NCBI GenBank assembly: GCA_025403435.1
Contig: JAJQZP010000428.1
Location: 1-64,000 of the forward strand
Origin: Artocarpus heterophyllus
Lineage: Eukaryota; Streptophyta; Magnoliopsida; Rosales; Moraceae
Length of the DNA stretch: 64,000 bases
Reading direction: 5' to 3'
The translations under genes and the position numbers were made by a program. How positions within the stretch are numbered: position 1 is the first letter of the stretch; the number at the start of each line of letters is the position of its first letter. The notes beneath the pieces are model-generated. The model was not told the origin of the DNA. It did no database searches and was given only the letters and a program-made list of their open reading frames with translations. Shown here one piece after another: positions 20,226-33,550 of this stretch.

Positions 20226-22236
20226 TGTTAGACATGTATGCCCTAAGGAGTAAAAATGTAATACGTTTTTGGAGACATTTTTATCAATAAAGAATTTATT
20301 CATTTATATATACCAAATCTTGTCCTCTTAAAGTTCATATTTGTTGAATGTATGATAAGCAAACAGTAGTCTGAGACTGTTAGTCTAAACCTTAAGAATT
20401 GGGCATATGATGGACTGATTATGCGGAAGACACGATTCTTAAGGTGACGGTCTAAAACATATGATCCGCAATCGAGGGAATAAAGTTAGGCGCTTTATTC
20501 ATGTAAAGATTGTTATGTTGTCTATATCCCTTTTGGGAGATGGTTTGTCTTGACCATCGGAGTTGGACCCGTGAATAGAAACATTGGCACGTTGTCATAG
20601 GTGACGATGTGTTTGATCGGGACATAAAGTGAATTGATTTGGATTAATAATTCTGTCTTGAAAAATCGATTCACTTTAGTCAGTCATTTGTATTGTATCT
20701 TAATCCTGAGATGAATAGTGGGCCGGTTGTCTCGACTTGTGTCCTTTGATGTGCCAAAGGGTGACACCCACATTTTTATAGTGGTATGCATGTCGGTACG
20801 TTGGAGGCATGACTCTTGATAGCGTAGACTTGTTATTCATAGATATGGAATCCATAGCTCCTCTTTAGGAGTAATGATATCCTCTTATATGCGTTGTCCT
20901 GTAATTGGAAAGCTGAAGCGCTCAACCATTTGGATATATAGGTGTAACCGAATGGTATACTATCTTTGGATGGTAAGTTTTCTAATGGTGAGACAATGGA
21001 ACGTAAGATAAAAATAATCAGGAAGGTAAGACAGAACTTGTCCTTAAGCTGATTATGGATTATCATATGGGGATACGATACACTTTGATATGTCATTGAG
21101 ACTTAGCTACACGAGCTTCGTAATTCTATAAAGTTCGAGAGTGCAGCTCCAAGCTTTTAGTGTAGTAGCGTTGGAGTTGATAATTGTGAAATGTATATCT
21201 GGGATATTGGGTTTCATAATTATCATGAGCTTGAACTTTATAGGTCCATTTTGGTCCCCTTTGCTAGCTCACAAAGTCCTATAACGACACAGCGTGCTTT
21301 TTCAATAATTGGTGACTTATGTCGGATTTATCAGATTGGTTTAAAAATTGTAAGAATCAAATAATTCATGTTTGTTTATCGGTTGAATTAATTTTGTAAG
21401 AAATTAGTTCAAGATAAACTTGTTGAATTATTGCGATCAGATAATTCTTGTCTGTTTATCGGTTGTTTTAATTTTGGACAAATTAGAACAAGATAAACTT
21501 GTAGAATTATTGTGAATTGATTTATTTTCTTAGAGATTATCTTGATAAAGTTTGTTTTGATCAGATAACTTCTCTATTGGGTTATTTGAATCAAAACTGA
21601 GACTTTATCCTTTAGAATCTCGGGCGGAAAATAAAAGATTCACGGAGATTTTTTCTTAGGAGTTCGGCCTACTGAATGACGTGGTCGGCCTACCGAACTG
21701 GCCTGTTCGGCCTGCTGATCAGCGGGAGATAAGATTACGCGTTTTCACGCGGATCTTATCAGATATTGATCCGAACTTGATTCTATTTCGAGTTTTTGAG
21801 ACCTAATCTGATATGGACTGACCCCAGGACCAATAGCTATATAAAGGGAGTGAGTCACATGATTTACTTAGATCAATTGAGAGATTAAGAGTGATACTCT
21901 TCTAGTGAGCATCTGAAAACTTCCTGAGAGCTTTTGTTCACAAATCACGAACACTAGCTTTGGGTTCTCTCTATTGGTTGGAAGGAGAGTCACCGGTGGA
22001 AGAGCTGTATATGTGAGCCAACACTCACCCCTGTTGTGGATAGAGAATAGCAAAGAAGACCAGTTGGTTGAGGCTCTTCTGGAACGTTACTTCTCTACAC
22101 AGGTTGTGGAGGTTCTTTGGCACACTGAGGTTAGTAAGATCTGTTTAATTTATACATATAACATATTAAACTTGTGTTTTAAAAATTACTTTGATGAAAA
22201 ATTTTTAAAATTTCGTTGCGTATTTTATTTCCAACA
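20226..22236 (+). repeat. Copia-1 3' LTR, 2011 bp
   Basis: Direct repeat of the 5' LTR with scattered substitutions; TATATAAA at 21838-21845. It ends CCAACA. Confidence 0.93.
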
Positions 22237-22241
22237 GTTTG

Positions 22242-23682
22242 GCCTGCGACATGGAAGAGGAAGAGCTCAACATGCGCGTGCAGGACTGGTATTGAGGCTG
22301 TAAAGGAGCCTATCAAATGCATGAGAGCGCAAAAACATGTGACATGTGGCATACGTGGAATTACTGCTTTGACTATTTTTTGATTAAATTAATTTAAATT
22401 CGGTTTTAATATTTTAACTTAAATTGTGATTTGAATTTGAATTTATAGGTTAATATTCTTTCAGAAATGAGTAGCAGATATTTTTAAAATAGTGTTTTTA
22501 AAGGCAATCTTTTAATTATAACCATGTAAACAAAATTAGAAAGCAATTAACTGATTAATTACGTTTCATCTCTCATCATTCGAAAATTCAATTTATTATT
22601 GCTGTGTGTGTGTTTTTCACCTTTGCTTAATGCAAAACACAAAAGCCCAGTCATATTTTAGAAGCGATTTACAATAATTAAATAAAAAAGAGAGAAAATT
22701 ACTTGTTATATTACACTTTTAAACATAATTTTATTTATATCATATTTGAATAAGTTGTGTCATACTATTACTTATATGTTTATTTAAATTATACCATATT
22801 AAAACATTTACGGTATTTTAAAAAATGAGTTTTAAAAAATAGCACTTATAAAAATTCTCCTTAAAAACAACATATTTCGTTCGTTTTTTAAAATTTTCAT
22901 TCCAGGTTTCGAACACATAATTTTCACTTTTTTACATGCATCTCTTTATAGATAATGAAAATTCCAATCACATGGATAACTCGTAATGAATGCAAATAAA
23001 AGAAATCAGTTATGATTTATCAAAAGAAAAAACAAAACTAAAAACAAAAAATCATGTGGTATGACAAGTTTGTCATGAGACATTTGTCATTATAAGACAA
23101 ACTTAGGAGTTAGGAATTAGTAGGGATGTGTAGGAGTTAGGAATTAGTTGGGGTGTTTACGAATTGGATTTTTGCATATTTAAGATCACTCCATAATCTA
23201 ATCTAAAATCTTCAAATTGAGAAAATCTCAATCCTCAATTCGATCTAAAACCTTTGGATTAAAAAAATCTTAATCCATAGTCCAATCAAAACCTTCGAAT
23301 TGGATTCACAGATTTACGTATTAAGCTATGACCTTTTAAAATAAGAATATTGAATGCCAATTTTTAAATATCAAAAATTAAAATAAACAATCCATAATAT
23401 AAAATAGCTTAATAAAGTTAAATTTGTTACAACCAATCATTAAAACAAACTAGCTTTAATAAAATTTAAAATCAAATCTTAAAAAAAAACTCATAATAAT
23501 TTATTGTCTATTCATTAACAACACTTAAAAACTTTAAAGTATTTCAACTTTGATCACTTTTAAAATATGAAGTATCACATGATTTGTTTAAAAAACTGAA
23601 AAGTAACAAACAAGATAAGTTATTAAAGGAAGGAAAGCAATTAATTTCATAACTTGCAGTTATTATTCATGTAGTGTTATTA
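22242..23682. other. AT-rich intergenic sequence
   Basis: No coding supported. It has a short (GT)n near 22603-22613 and a 27-bp-period duplication at 23104-23148 built on taggagttaggaattagt. Stretches around 23170-23310 are rich in repeated aatct/gattt words, possibly an eroded MITE. Confidence 0.5.
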
Positions 23683-24300
23683 AGGCTGGCAATTTGGGTC
23701 CACGGGTCGGGTTGAGCTCTTATATAAACAGCCAACACGCCAACTCAAACCCGACCTGTGACCAGGTCAAAAAAAGCCCAACCCGGACACGACCTGACGT
23801 GTAAACGGATTGACCCGACCCGACCCGACCCGTGCAACTTACCAATATGCTACTTGGTGCATGTTCGTGTTGACACGACACACTGATCCGCTAAACCTGA
23901 TAGACCCGCAATACGATAAACCCAACAATAAGCCTACAAAATAAACAATAACCCAACAAAACAAAACCATCAAAAAAGTTAACAAAACTTTGTACAAGTT
24001 TAACAAAAACAAATATGCTAGAAATTAGAATCATGTCAAGTTGGATATACAACAAATGTTAGACTAATTTGACACATTAAAATTAATTTCAGATTATATG
24101 GGTTACATTAATGTCACACGAGTTCAATCTGGGTTAAACGAGTTGATTGACAATTTTCAAGTCAACTTGATTTCGACATATTTTTAGCGAGTTATTTTGG
24201 GTTGATTTCGTGTTGATTCGGGTTGACTCGAACCTAACCTGTTTTTTGTGCGGATCAGACGGATTCGACTCAATTCCAACATGAGGCCTATTTTTCTAAC
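23683..24300. repeat. Dispersed repeat of unknown class with GACCC-rich words
   Basis: A GC island in AT-rich DNA starts at aggctggcaatttgggtc. It carries (gaccc)n around 23813-23833 and related acgggtcgggttg and cgggttgactcg words in both orientations. The word pattern resembles a plant DNA-transposon repeat I have seen before, but I cannot place it and no ends are proven. Confidence 0.35.
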
Positions 24301-24924
24301 CCTAACTTGTATTTTTTATGTCAGATTTATATCGTATCATCGTATCGTGACTTAAATTATTAGTTCTATATAGTGTAAAATTTGCTTGAATCAATTACAT
24401 AAGACTTCGGTGCCTATAATTATGTTCCTTATTGTATTTAGGTTAGGAATCCACCGACTAGCCTGCCTAACGGCAGAGCGCAGCACTATTTTACCTTTAA
24501 AAAATAAAAAAGCATTGAAGGTACAATCCTCTTTTTTCCCCCCCTCTCTCTCTCTCTTAATCATGTATTCGGTGCAATGAATAATGATAAAAACGTCTTC
24601 TACCGGACAACGTGTTTCATGAACTAGGAAATCCAAATCACAATCAGCTGTTCCATTGTTTATTTGTGTAGATTGAATCAATTAGAAGACTTTCCCCCTT
24701 TTTGTCTTTTTCTTTTTTCTTCTCTCTCTCTTAAGCAAAACATGATCAATTAGACGGAATAGGGTACAGGTATTTCTTGGAGGAGGAACACTAACGAGCA
24801 CCATTTTTATCCATAATTACCTAATCGTAATGCAAGTGACGGAAAAAAAAAAAGAAAAGGAAAAAAGCAATGCTTACATGTTATACTAAAGATAGTTACT
24901 ATAATATATATCACTTATATGATA
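24301..24924. other. AT-rich spacer with (CT)n tracts
   Basis: Pyrimidine tracts at 24541-24559 and 24720-24733. The two short overlapping ORFs on opposite strands have no family features. Confidence 0.5.
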
Positions 24925-26430
24925 TACTATTTTAAACTAAAAAATTAGTTCTAATCATGTTTTTCAAACACAAATGTGACGTTTCACATTGACGGAGCCA
25001 TGTTGTAATGAGCAAGGGTTCTAAAATTTAAAATTTCAACCTTATTTTGCAGTTTAAAATTTTAGTTATGTCACTATTTTAAAAAAAAATATAACTATAC
25101 TCTCTAAAATAATTGAAATATGTTGTTGTACTCCTATAAAATAATTGAAATATGTTGAGCCACCTATTTTGCAAGTAAAATTTTATAATAAGAAATTTTT
25201 ATAAACATCATCTTTTGAGGTTTATTTTGCACTGATGCCACACATATTTACTGTTCCACAAGTCAAACATATAATGAAAGTGGCAGTGATATAGCTTTTT
25301 TAAATGTGGTATAAAAAAGCACAATTTTTAAAAATATGCATAACATGTAACTTTTTCAACGATAATTATCTACCACTCAATCATTGAACCATATATATTC
25401 ATTTAATAAATTAAATACTATTTTTTTTTTCTTTACAATGCCTCCACTTAGAAAAATTTTGGCTCCACTACTACTCAAAATATGAACGTGAGTAACATTT
25501 TGTACTACAGAGTAAGAATCTCACTGTAATTAACTTCTTTTTCTCACAATAACTTTCTAATACCCCACATACGGTCTTAAGTTGGACCATCATTGGCTTT
25601 TAGTACTAATAAGTTCTAACTGCTACAATGTGAAGTTTTCATATGTTATGGTGAAGCAAAAAAGTTGTTACAGTGTAAAACTCTTACATGCTATAATGTT
25701 TTGAACCAAAAAAATTGGTTTTAACCATGCTTGTCAAACACCCTATAAATGTGATGATCACACCGGTGGAGCCATGTTGTAATGAGTGGAGCTCTAAAAT
25801 TTAAATTTTCAACCTTGTTTTGTAGTTTAAATGTTTAATTACGCCACTATTTATAGAAAATTACAACTATACCCTCTAGAATAATTGAAATATGTTGTCA
25901 TACTCCCACAAAATAATTGAAATATGTTGCACCCCTATCTTACATATATGTCATTTTTTGAAGTTTACTTTTGCTGATGTCACATATATCCAAATGTTCC
26001 ACAACTCAAAATTATAATAGAAGTGGTAGCATCACAACTTTTTTTAAATGTGACATAAATAAACATATTTTTGTGATATAACATGTAACTTTTTTCAACT
26101 ATAATTATCTACTACTCAATCATCGAAATATATAATTATATATATTCATTTAATAAATTAAGTACTATTTTTAATTTTATTTATAATGTCCCCACTTAGA
26201 AAAATTTTGGCTCTGCGGCTATTCAAAACAGGAACAAGAGTAACATTTTATGCTCCGGAGTAAGAATCTCACTACCATTAACTTCCTTTTCTCACAATAA
26301 CTTTCTAGCACCCCACATAGCATCATAAGTTAGATGTTATTGGCTTCATTTTACTGCTACAATATAAAGCTTTTATTTATTATAATACAAAGTAAAAATT
26401 TATTATAATATAAAACTTTCAGATACTACA
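24925..26430. repeat. Diverged tandem duplication, unit about 0.75 kb
   Basis: Two units, about 24925-25660 and 25695-26430, share the same order of landmarks: ggagccatgttgtaatgag (24993, 25767), ttgaaatatgttg, aaaaattttggctc, and gtaagaatctcac followed by ctcacaataactttcta. They differ by many substitutions and small indels. No coding is visible in either unit. It may be a duplicated transposon relic. Confidence 0.75.
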
Positions 26431-27071
26431 ATGTTTTAATTTTAACTATATTTTCAAACATTCTCACTAAAGTAGTTTAGTACTGTTCGATCAAAACATT
26501 ACTATATAGTTATTTGATAACCACAGGACGGTTGCAAACGCAATGTGTCACTAACTTTGTCAGGACTCAAGAATGGTGTGAACATAACAAAACCTCTCCC
26601 AACAATAGGAGAAGATGCTAAGCCACAACCTGAACCAAAAAAAAAAAAAAAAAAGAAGAAGAAAAGGAAAGAAAATAAAGGATATGTAGGAAAATTTTTT
26701 TTTTTCATGCATTATTTTAAGAAATGCTCTAAATTTTGTCAAATTAGAAAAAAAAAATCTCTTTAAATTTTGTTACAATAAAAATATTATCATTTTTGTT
26801 AAAAATTGTCAATCAATAATTGATGTTGATTGACTTGGTGGTTAATTGTTAATTGAGATTGACTGGGTGGTTAATTGTTAATTTACCAATATTAATAAGT
26901 GTTTAACTAATTTTAAAAAATAATTTAATAATAAACTATTGAATGACCTAGTGGTCGATCGAAACCTATTGATCAAATATTTATTAAAAAAGATGGTCGA
27001 AACCCGCCACCTCATCTAATTACTCACTCAATAAGTAAATAACTAAATAAAGTTGTCCTTATCTAATTTCT

Positions 27072-27073
<2 letters not shown>
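26431..27073. other. AT-rich spacer with small repeats and a SINE-like relic
   Basis: A 29-bp duplication occurs at 26828-26885 (gattgact..ggtggttaattg twice). A tRNA-like stretch follows at 26942-27010, with cctagtggtcga then ggtcgaaaccc, resembling A and B boxes of a tRNA-derived SINE. Poly-A at 26638-26654 explains the Lys-rich and Phe-rich ORFs. Confidence 0.4.

Positions 27074-27112
<39 letters not shown>
27074..27112. repeat. (TA)n microsatellite
   Basis: About 19 TA units, uninterrupted. Confidence 0.97.
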
Positions 27113-27115
<3 letters not shown>

Positions 27116-28670
27116 AGGTTTTCCGCAAGTAGATTTTCATTCCAGTGGGGTTTGAAAACGCACACCCACAAACAAGCACAATCACCGTTTTCAGGACGGT
27201 AAAAGTTTCACATTGTGCGCCGTTTTGGTTAAAGCCATGGTTTTACTTGCTTTTTTGGGGCAGCTTTCTCATCAGTCGCTGGTTTTGTCACGCACACCAT
27301 ATGCAAATGGCCAAAGTTTGGCTTCCTACTTTTTATTCACTTCTTTACTTTGAAAGTTCACACTTGTTGTCAAGAATCTGGAATATTCTTTATAAAAATT
27401 CTTTTTTTAGCATACTTCTGTGGTAATTGATTTATATTGTATAGTTCATTTTTAACCACAAATTAAGTTATACGTTATTATAATAGATATTACAGATCTA
27501 TAAAGTTACACAATATTATTGATTGATTATTTGTTGCACTTCACCAAGTAATTCTCAAGTGTTCCTGTGATTTTTTCCCTTTGGTATTGAACGCTTTTCT
27601 ATATATAAAAAAGTAATTCTCATGTGATTTATTTATTTTTTTCCTTTTTTTTTTGTTTCTAAGAGAATTCTTAATATTGTCAACGTGCAAGAAACGAACT
27701 TGTTTTTTTGTATCGAATAAGGACTCAAGGTATTTTTGACTTCGGTAGGACATTTTAAGTATAAGGTACTTATACGGTATTATCTGAACATTAAGTAACA
27801 ATCCAATAAATTTCATAAAATATATAACAGTATACCTAAAAATATAACTCTCTTATATGGTTGCAGGTAAACCTAGCAATAAATCCATACCTGCTTTTAC
27901 TTGAAGGTGAAGAGTTTAAATTTCTTGACCTAAATTCACATGCATATATTATATATAATTCTCTTTTTTAACTCTAAATTTTGCTGTAACTAGATCAAGT
28001 TTTAAAAATCCGCAAATTATAAAAAAACACTAAAGTTGTTAATCTCTCACATCTGGGAGCCAGCGATGATCTTTTTAGCATATTTTTCTTTGGAAGACCT
28101 TTAAGAAAATGATTTTTAATTTTAATTTTCTTAAACATGTCTTGTGTTACATATTATAAAAAAATATATCTTTTTAGCACGTTGAAAAGTAATTGCCCGA
28201 GCGTATTCTACCAAAAAAAAAAATTGCTGGAGGTTCTTTTTATCAAATTTTCATATAGAACTGATAGAAGTAGAACTGCAAAACTATTAAAAATTTCAAA
28301 GATTTTAGAAATATTTTTATACGTTTTTTAAGGTAAAAATTTTAAAAATATTTTCAACATAATTTTTTAAAAATTTTATTTTTTAAAATAAATTTTTTTA
28401 ATATATTTTAAAAATACAACCAAACAAGCATATATTTACACAGAAATGAGTTTTTTTCACTTAAAAAATGTTTCATTTTTTGGGCAGAAAAATATGCGTT
28501 TTATCTTATTTTATTTCATTTTTTTTTAAAGAGACATCTCATCTACACAATAGAAATAAAAATAAAAATAAAAAAAGAAATCACATTTTTCATGAATTAT
28601 TATGAAGACATAGTGGGACCGGTCTCCAAAAATTAAAAAGTCCATTGATTGAAAAACCACGATCTACTTT
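27113..28670. other. AT-rich intergenic sequence
   Basis: No supported gene. A somewhat less AT-rich block at 27140-27310 gives a 93-codon ORF with no recognisable domain. The remainder is very AT-rich. Confidence 0.45.
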
Positions 28671-28819
28671 CCCCACGTCAAAAAAATAATTAAAGCAAGA
28701 AGGATTCTTGAACTTTGAAGGAATATATAATTCAAGAAAAAAACACCCACCTGTCAATCTTATCCATTTCTGTTGTTGGTGCTTCCCAATTTCTTCCCAT
28801 GTTCCTAGTCCTATAAATA
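28671..28819 (+). promoter_or_regulatory. Promoter of small-protein gene copy 1
   Basis: An ACGT element (ccccacgtca, 28671-28680), a CTGTCA..CTTATCCA..TCTGTT block (28751-28773) and TATAAATA (28812-28819) lie upstream of the gene. The same three words appear in the same order with similar spacing before copy 2. The reverse complement of CTTATC is GATAAG, an I-box-like word often seen in light-regulated plant promoters; a role here is inference. Confidence 0.55.
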
Positions 28820-28907
28820 ATGACCAAGGTCACATCTTTTCCCCACCAAACTATCAAACAAAAAAAAAAAAAAAGAGAGAGAGAAAGTTCTAGAAGAGAC
28901 GAGAGAG

Positions 28908-29144
28908 ATGACGGACATTGCAATTTTGGTTGCTGAGGAGTTTGAGAGAAGGATCAACCATTCAAGAAAAGATGTGGGCTTTCAAGAAAGACAAGAAACT
29001 GGGTTGGTTTCTTTTGTTTCAGTGCTTTCTCAATTCTTGAAGAAGAAGAAGTTTGAAGAAGAAAAAATGGAGCCTGTCAAGTGGGCAATGGAGCCCAAAA
29101 CCCAGATCGGCCTTGCAGCTTCCAATGGGTTCTTCTCCGCCTGA
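28908..29144 (+). CDS. Plant small protein, 78 aa, copy 1
   Basis: This single-exon ORF starts with MTDIAILVAEEFERR and ends with EPKTQIGLAASNGFFSA. It is nearly identical at both ends to the 80-residue ORF at 54565-54807, while the middle differs. That pattern means selection on the protein, not chance. There is no signal peptide or membrane segment; the middle is charged and could be helical. The ATG is 89 bp after a TATA box and follows a purine (GA)n leader. I do not recognise the family securely. It recalls small plant polypeptides described as partners of other proteins (for example DIP2 of Arabidopsis), but that is memory and unverified. Function unknown. Confidence 0.8.
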   Translation: MTDIAILVAEEFERRINHSRKDVGFQERQETGLVSFVSVLSQFLKKKKFEEEKMEPVKWAMEPKTQIGLAASNGFFSA

Positions 29145-32100
29145 TTTTTTTTTTTTTTTTCTACTGAGAGTTGTATATGATAATATGCAGTTATTTCTTT
29201 TGTTTGGAAATAGTTAATCGGCTCTTGCAAAAGAATTGAAGAAAAATTGTCTAAATCAGAGCCTCCGATCCTGTATTGTTGAGTTTCTGAAAATAATAGA
29301 GATGTTTTCAGGATGGCCTTTCTAGTTTTTGTTTTTGTTTTTGTTTTTTTTTTTTTAAGAGTTTGGCAGAAAAAAACGGATGTAAGCATTAACCAAGGCT
29401 TGCCTTTAGATGAGGGCAATCAATTTGATCATATTTGCCACTAAATTAAAAATTTGGGTACTTAATTGTTAACAATAAAAGTTCAAGAACCATCGTAAAG
29501 GAACCAAGGGTTGATTAAAAAGTATACCTCTTACTTTTAATTATTTTTTAATTTATATTTATGATTTTAGGAAAATTTATTTTAATTTTACGTTTCTCTT
29601 TTTCTTTTTTTTTAATAAAAAATAAAAATAAAACAAAAATATCCTTAATTAACTACATTTGTTATTGAAATATATATTTCTTTTCAAAAAATTTAAAACA
29701 TGTTTTAACATTTAAAAAGCCATATAGCTTAAGTTTTTTTTAAAAAAAATTTAATGTTTTATTTTAAAAATTTTTATACTTTTAATTTTATAAAATATAT
29801 TTTAAGTTGTTTAAAGGTAATTATATTATTTTGTGTAATTTTTTTATTCACAAAAATAAAATTGAAATAATTTTTTAAGTTTGAAAAATACTTCTGTGAT
29901 TTTTAAATACAAAAGCACAAAATAAAAAATAAAAAATAAAAAATAAAAATAAAAAATTACATAAAATAGCATAATTATAATTATAATGTATGTAAATAGT
30001 AAACATTTAAAAATATTTAAGTACAAAATATTTTTGTAATTATGTGTTTTTTACACTTAAATTTTTAATTTTATTTTTTCTTTTTTCTTTATTTTCTTCT
30101 TTTATTTTTTCGTTTTTGTTTGTTATCTCATTGTTGTTTCATTTTTTTTATGTTATTTTATACAAAAATAAATTTTCCTTTAATTTAATTAGGTTATTTA
30201 TTAAACATAGTTATATTTTAGTTTATTTATTTTTATTACTAATTAATGATGATGTAATCATCTTCTTTTCTCTTAAAACTAGTTAAAATTAAATGATATA
30301 ATTATATAATTAATCAAAGCCGTCCCTCTATGGCCCTTTTCCTTAAAAAAAAAAAGAACCAGAGGTTATTTTTGAAAAGCACTTGTATCATACACGCACA
30401 CATGTTACTGTCAACACCTATGTGTAAATTAATATCTTTTTGACAATATGCTTGCGATCCCTATTATTTTCCAGGCAACAGCTGCCCTTATTGCCCATAT
30501 TTTTAAGGGTTGGCTATCTAAATTTCAAACGTCTTGACTACTATCATTTAATTTGAAAATTGAACACGCTTTTTAGTATCAACTCTTAACTACAACGTAA
30601 AAATAATAGGGTGCAAAACTCAGATATATTACAACTCTTAAATTTAAAATTTTAGTGACAATTGAAGTGTTAAACGGTTTTCTAAAAAAGTAAATTGAAA
30701 ATACTAAATCGTTGTTTAAAACACTCAGATGAATTACAACTTGAGCAGAAAATAAAATTTGAATAGGCAAATCTTAAACAATCATTTGAACAGTGTTTTC
30801 TAATAAATCTTACAAAATTGGCTAGACTTTCATAGGCTAGTTGATTCAGCTCTTGCTTGTCAAGAAGAGCAAGCCTATGTGTTGCTGAGCACACACGTTG
30901 AAAGAAAAAATTATAACATTTTTTTTGGTGGAAAAATTATAACATTTTGGAACTTGAGGTTTTATAGTTGGGACAAAAATGTCAATATTGTCAAGGTTGT
31001 TGAGGCTTTGATTTATAATATTATGGACACTATTGATGTTGATGAATATTCCCAAAAAAAAAAATAATTATCTTAAGACAGACTTGTATTTTTTTTCTAG
31101 ATAACTTTGCACAACGCTAAAATAATAACATAAATAATACAATTTTTGTTTAATATGAGAGTTATATTAATAATAATGCAAACAATGTACAATAATATAA
31201 TAGAGTGCAAAAAACTTCTGTCAAACATGATAAAAAACATACAAACTTCAAGTCTCTTTGATACTAGAAGGAGTTTCTAGCTCTACTTCAAAAAACAAAA
31301 AAGAGTTTCTAGCTGGTTGGAAAGTATTATGATCTTGATCTAAATAATACATTTGTCAGGATATTACTCATAAATAGTGCTTAAAGTAATTGTTGATGTG
31401 CCGTATGTATATTTCTTGATCTCTTCATATTGTTAACCCATAAATTGAACCTTGGTTTGTTCCTAAGCTCATAAGTCAAAACTTAAGGTTATAGAATTTT
31501 CATCAGTTTAACTCATTTGAGTTGTGCCATGTCTTCATATGCTTCGTGAAGAACTATAATTAGAACTAGTAGACAAAAATAGTAAAAATATAGTATATAC
31601 ATTTACATGTAACGTGGCATAAGTTTTTTATAAGAGTCACAAACTATTCATTTGAAAGGTAAAAATTATTTAACCATTAAATAAGTTTTAATAAATACTT
31701 TTTTTTTTATTGTTTTTAGGTTTAAAATATTAGTCACATTTTTATTAAAAATGATTTAAAAAAGTTTTCTAAAATTAGTTTATGTGCTAAAAAAAGAAAA
31801 TTTTCTTGGACTTTGTTAATATTTTGTGAAAAATTTTAAAAATATCTTGAATTTTTATGCATATTCATCGGTATCACAAAGATTTATGTATATTATGAAT
31901 ATTTTATATATATCTTTGAAGAAAATTTTTTCCTCTTATATATATATTGAGACTTTAAAATATAAATATTATTGTAAAAAAAATCAATAATACTGTAGAC
32001 ATCTTCATATTAGAAGCAGGAGGAGAAAGAAAAGTAAATAATATACCCATATTACCATCCAAAGTGCAATTTTAAATTCAAAAACTATTGCGGAAAGAAT

Positions 32101-32240
32101 CCTCTCTCCTAATAATATACGCATAGTCACCGAAATAGCAGTGATGCAGAGAGCCAATGGCCAGTTGTAATCACTAAGTCACTTTTTTTTTTTTGGACTT
32201 TTTTTGAATCTTTTTCTTCTTTTGACTTCTTCTTTTATCC
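29145..32240. other. AT-rich intergenic sequence
   Basis: No supported gene over about 3 kb. Very AT-rich blocks (29560-30300) produce Phe/Leu-rich ORFs on both strands that are composition artefacts. Short minus-strand ORFs at 30682-31055 have no recognisable domain. Confidence 0.5.
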
Positions 32241-32250
32241 CTATATGGCT

Positions 32251-32371
32251 ATAAAGCTCGTAGCACATAATCACTCTCTCTCTCTCTGTCCGGACACCTC
32301 CTCCTCTCCCTAGTTCCTTTTCTCTGCCTCTCTCTGTTTTCTTCTCTTCCCCTTCTAGCGGCAAACACCAG
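32251..32371 (+). promoter_or_regulatory. Candidate promoter and 5' untranslated exon upstream of BAHD locus
   Basis: A gctataaagc TATA-like word (32251-32258) is followed by a pyrimidine-rich leader with (CT)n at 32273-32289. A possible splice donor, accag then gtgaat, lies at 32371/32372. A plausible acceptor (ctgtttttcag, ending 33380) lies before the BAHD start. This would make a ~1-kb 5'-UTR intron. Purely sequence inference; it could also belong to an unrelated non-coding transcript. Confidence 0.25.
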
Positions 32372-33550
32372 GTGAATATTAATTTATTTTGTGAGTATTT
32401 TTTTTTTATTGTTTTATTTGTTAAATATCATGGTTTTCTTAATTACTTCTTAATGATATCTTTTTATTCCCCCTTATGTGTTGTTATGTTGTAGAAGATT
32501 TTTGTTTTTGAAGCAGATTTTTCCTCAAAGTCATCATTCTTTACTTTGAATCACACAATATATGCGCATTTTTTCCACTAGGAACCTGGCAAGGAAGACC
32601 AACATCTGGTCTCTTTGCTAATTTGGTTTCATTCTGTTACTCTATTAGAGCAAGTCATGAAAAAACAAAAAGGACCAAAAGAAACATAAAATCTCAAATA
32701 GTCATGCAAAAACTATCGATAGATTTTCCCTCCCTAGGCTTTTATCCAATTGGGACTGGATTTTGCATTGCCAATGTGTGTTTGGGAGTATATATGTGGG
32801 CGTTCCATGAGTTTCATATTTAGGTATTATGCGCCAGTGGAATGCCAATAACTTTGGAGGTCAGCCTCGTTTCTGTTTGAGTTTATGGGTCATTCTACGG
32901 TAGAATCTCATACATATACATATATTTATATATTTTTTTGTGTCAAAATTATGTAACGTAGACCCACTGACAGTATATTTTTTCAGGCCGTACTGTAGAA
33001 ATCTACTGAAATTTTATGATTGGTTTCGTTTAGAGTTATGGTTTTATTTTATTAATTTTTTTAGCTTTTCTTAGAGATTTGAGATTTTGGGATGTTTAGA
33101 ATGCACTTGCAATTATAAAATATAATTTCAAATAACATTTGTCATAATATTTTACTCGTAAAATTTGAATAAAAATTTACTTAAAATTATATTTTATTGT
33201 CGCTTTCTCAAACATCCTATATTTCTTTGTCTCTTTGTTTTTTTTTGTTTTTTTTTGTTTTAAGTTACTAGAGCTTTACTCAGCAAAATAGGGTACAATG
33301 TGTTTTAAGACTATACTTTATAGTACTTAAGGTTGTTTAGCGTTTCTTTTCAACACACTATTATGTGTTCTGTTTTTCAGTGGGGGTTTCTTCAGCAAAT
33401 AAGAGCAGTGGTGTACCCCAATCTTCAAACACTCCTGCGTCAATTGGTTCAAACTGTTGCAACCCCTTCTAATTGCACTTAAGAAAACAGGGAAAAAAAA
33501 AAGTACTGAATATTGCTTATATTTTTCGTCTTCATAATCAGCAGCTGAAA
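32372..33550. other. Sequence upstream of BAHD coding start
   Basis: No supported coding. It may be 5'-UTR intron plus leader of the acyltransferase gene. The ORF at 33473 only extends the BAHD frame upstream without conserved residues. Confidence 0.4.

Larger units (their letters stand above)
12630..22236 (+). mobile_element. Copia-1: Ty1/copia element, near full length (Tork/Angela-like guess)
   Basis: Two LTRs of 2012 and 2011 bp (TGTTAG...CCAACA) flank an initiator-Met primer site, a 1.6-kb leader, gag, protease, integrase, RT, RNase H and a polypurine tract. Integrase before RT marks Ty1/copia. The flanks are gtttc (12625-12629) and gtttg (22237-22241), a target duplication matching at four of five bases. 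The polyprotein has two or more nonsense codons and four single-base frameshifts, so it cannot move on its own. A deleted relative, copia-2, is at 40252-44795. Confidence 0.92.

Noticed and set aside
26545..26766. Lys-rich and Phe-rich ORFs on both strands
   Set aside because: They depend on a poly-A run.
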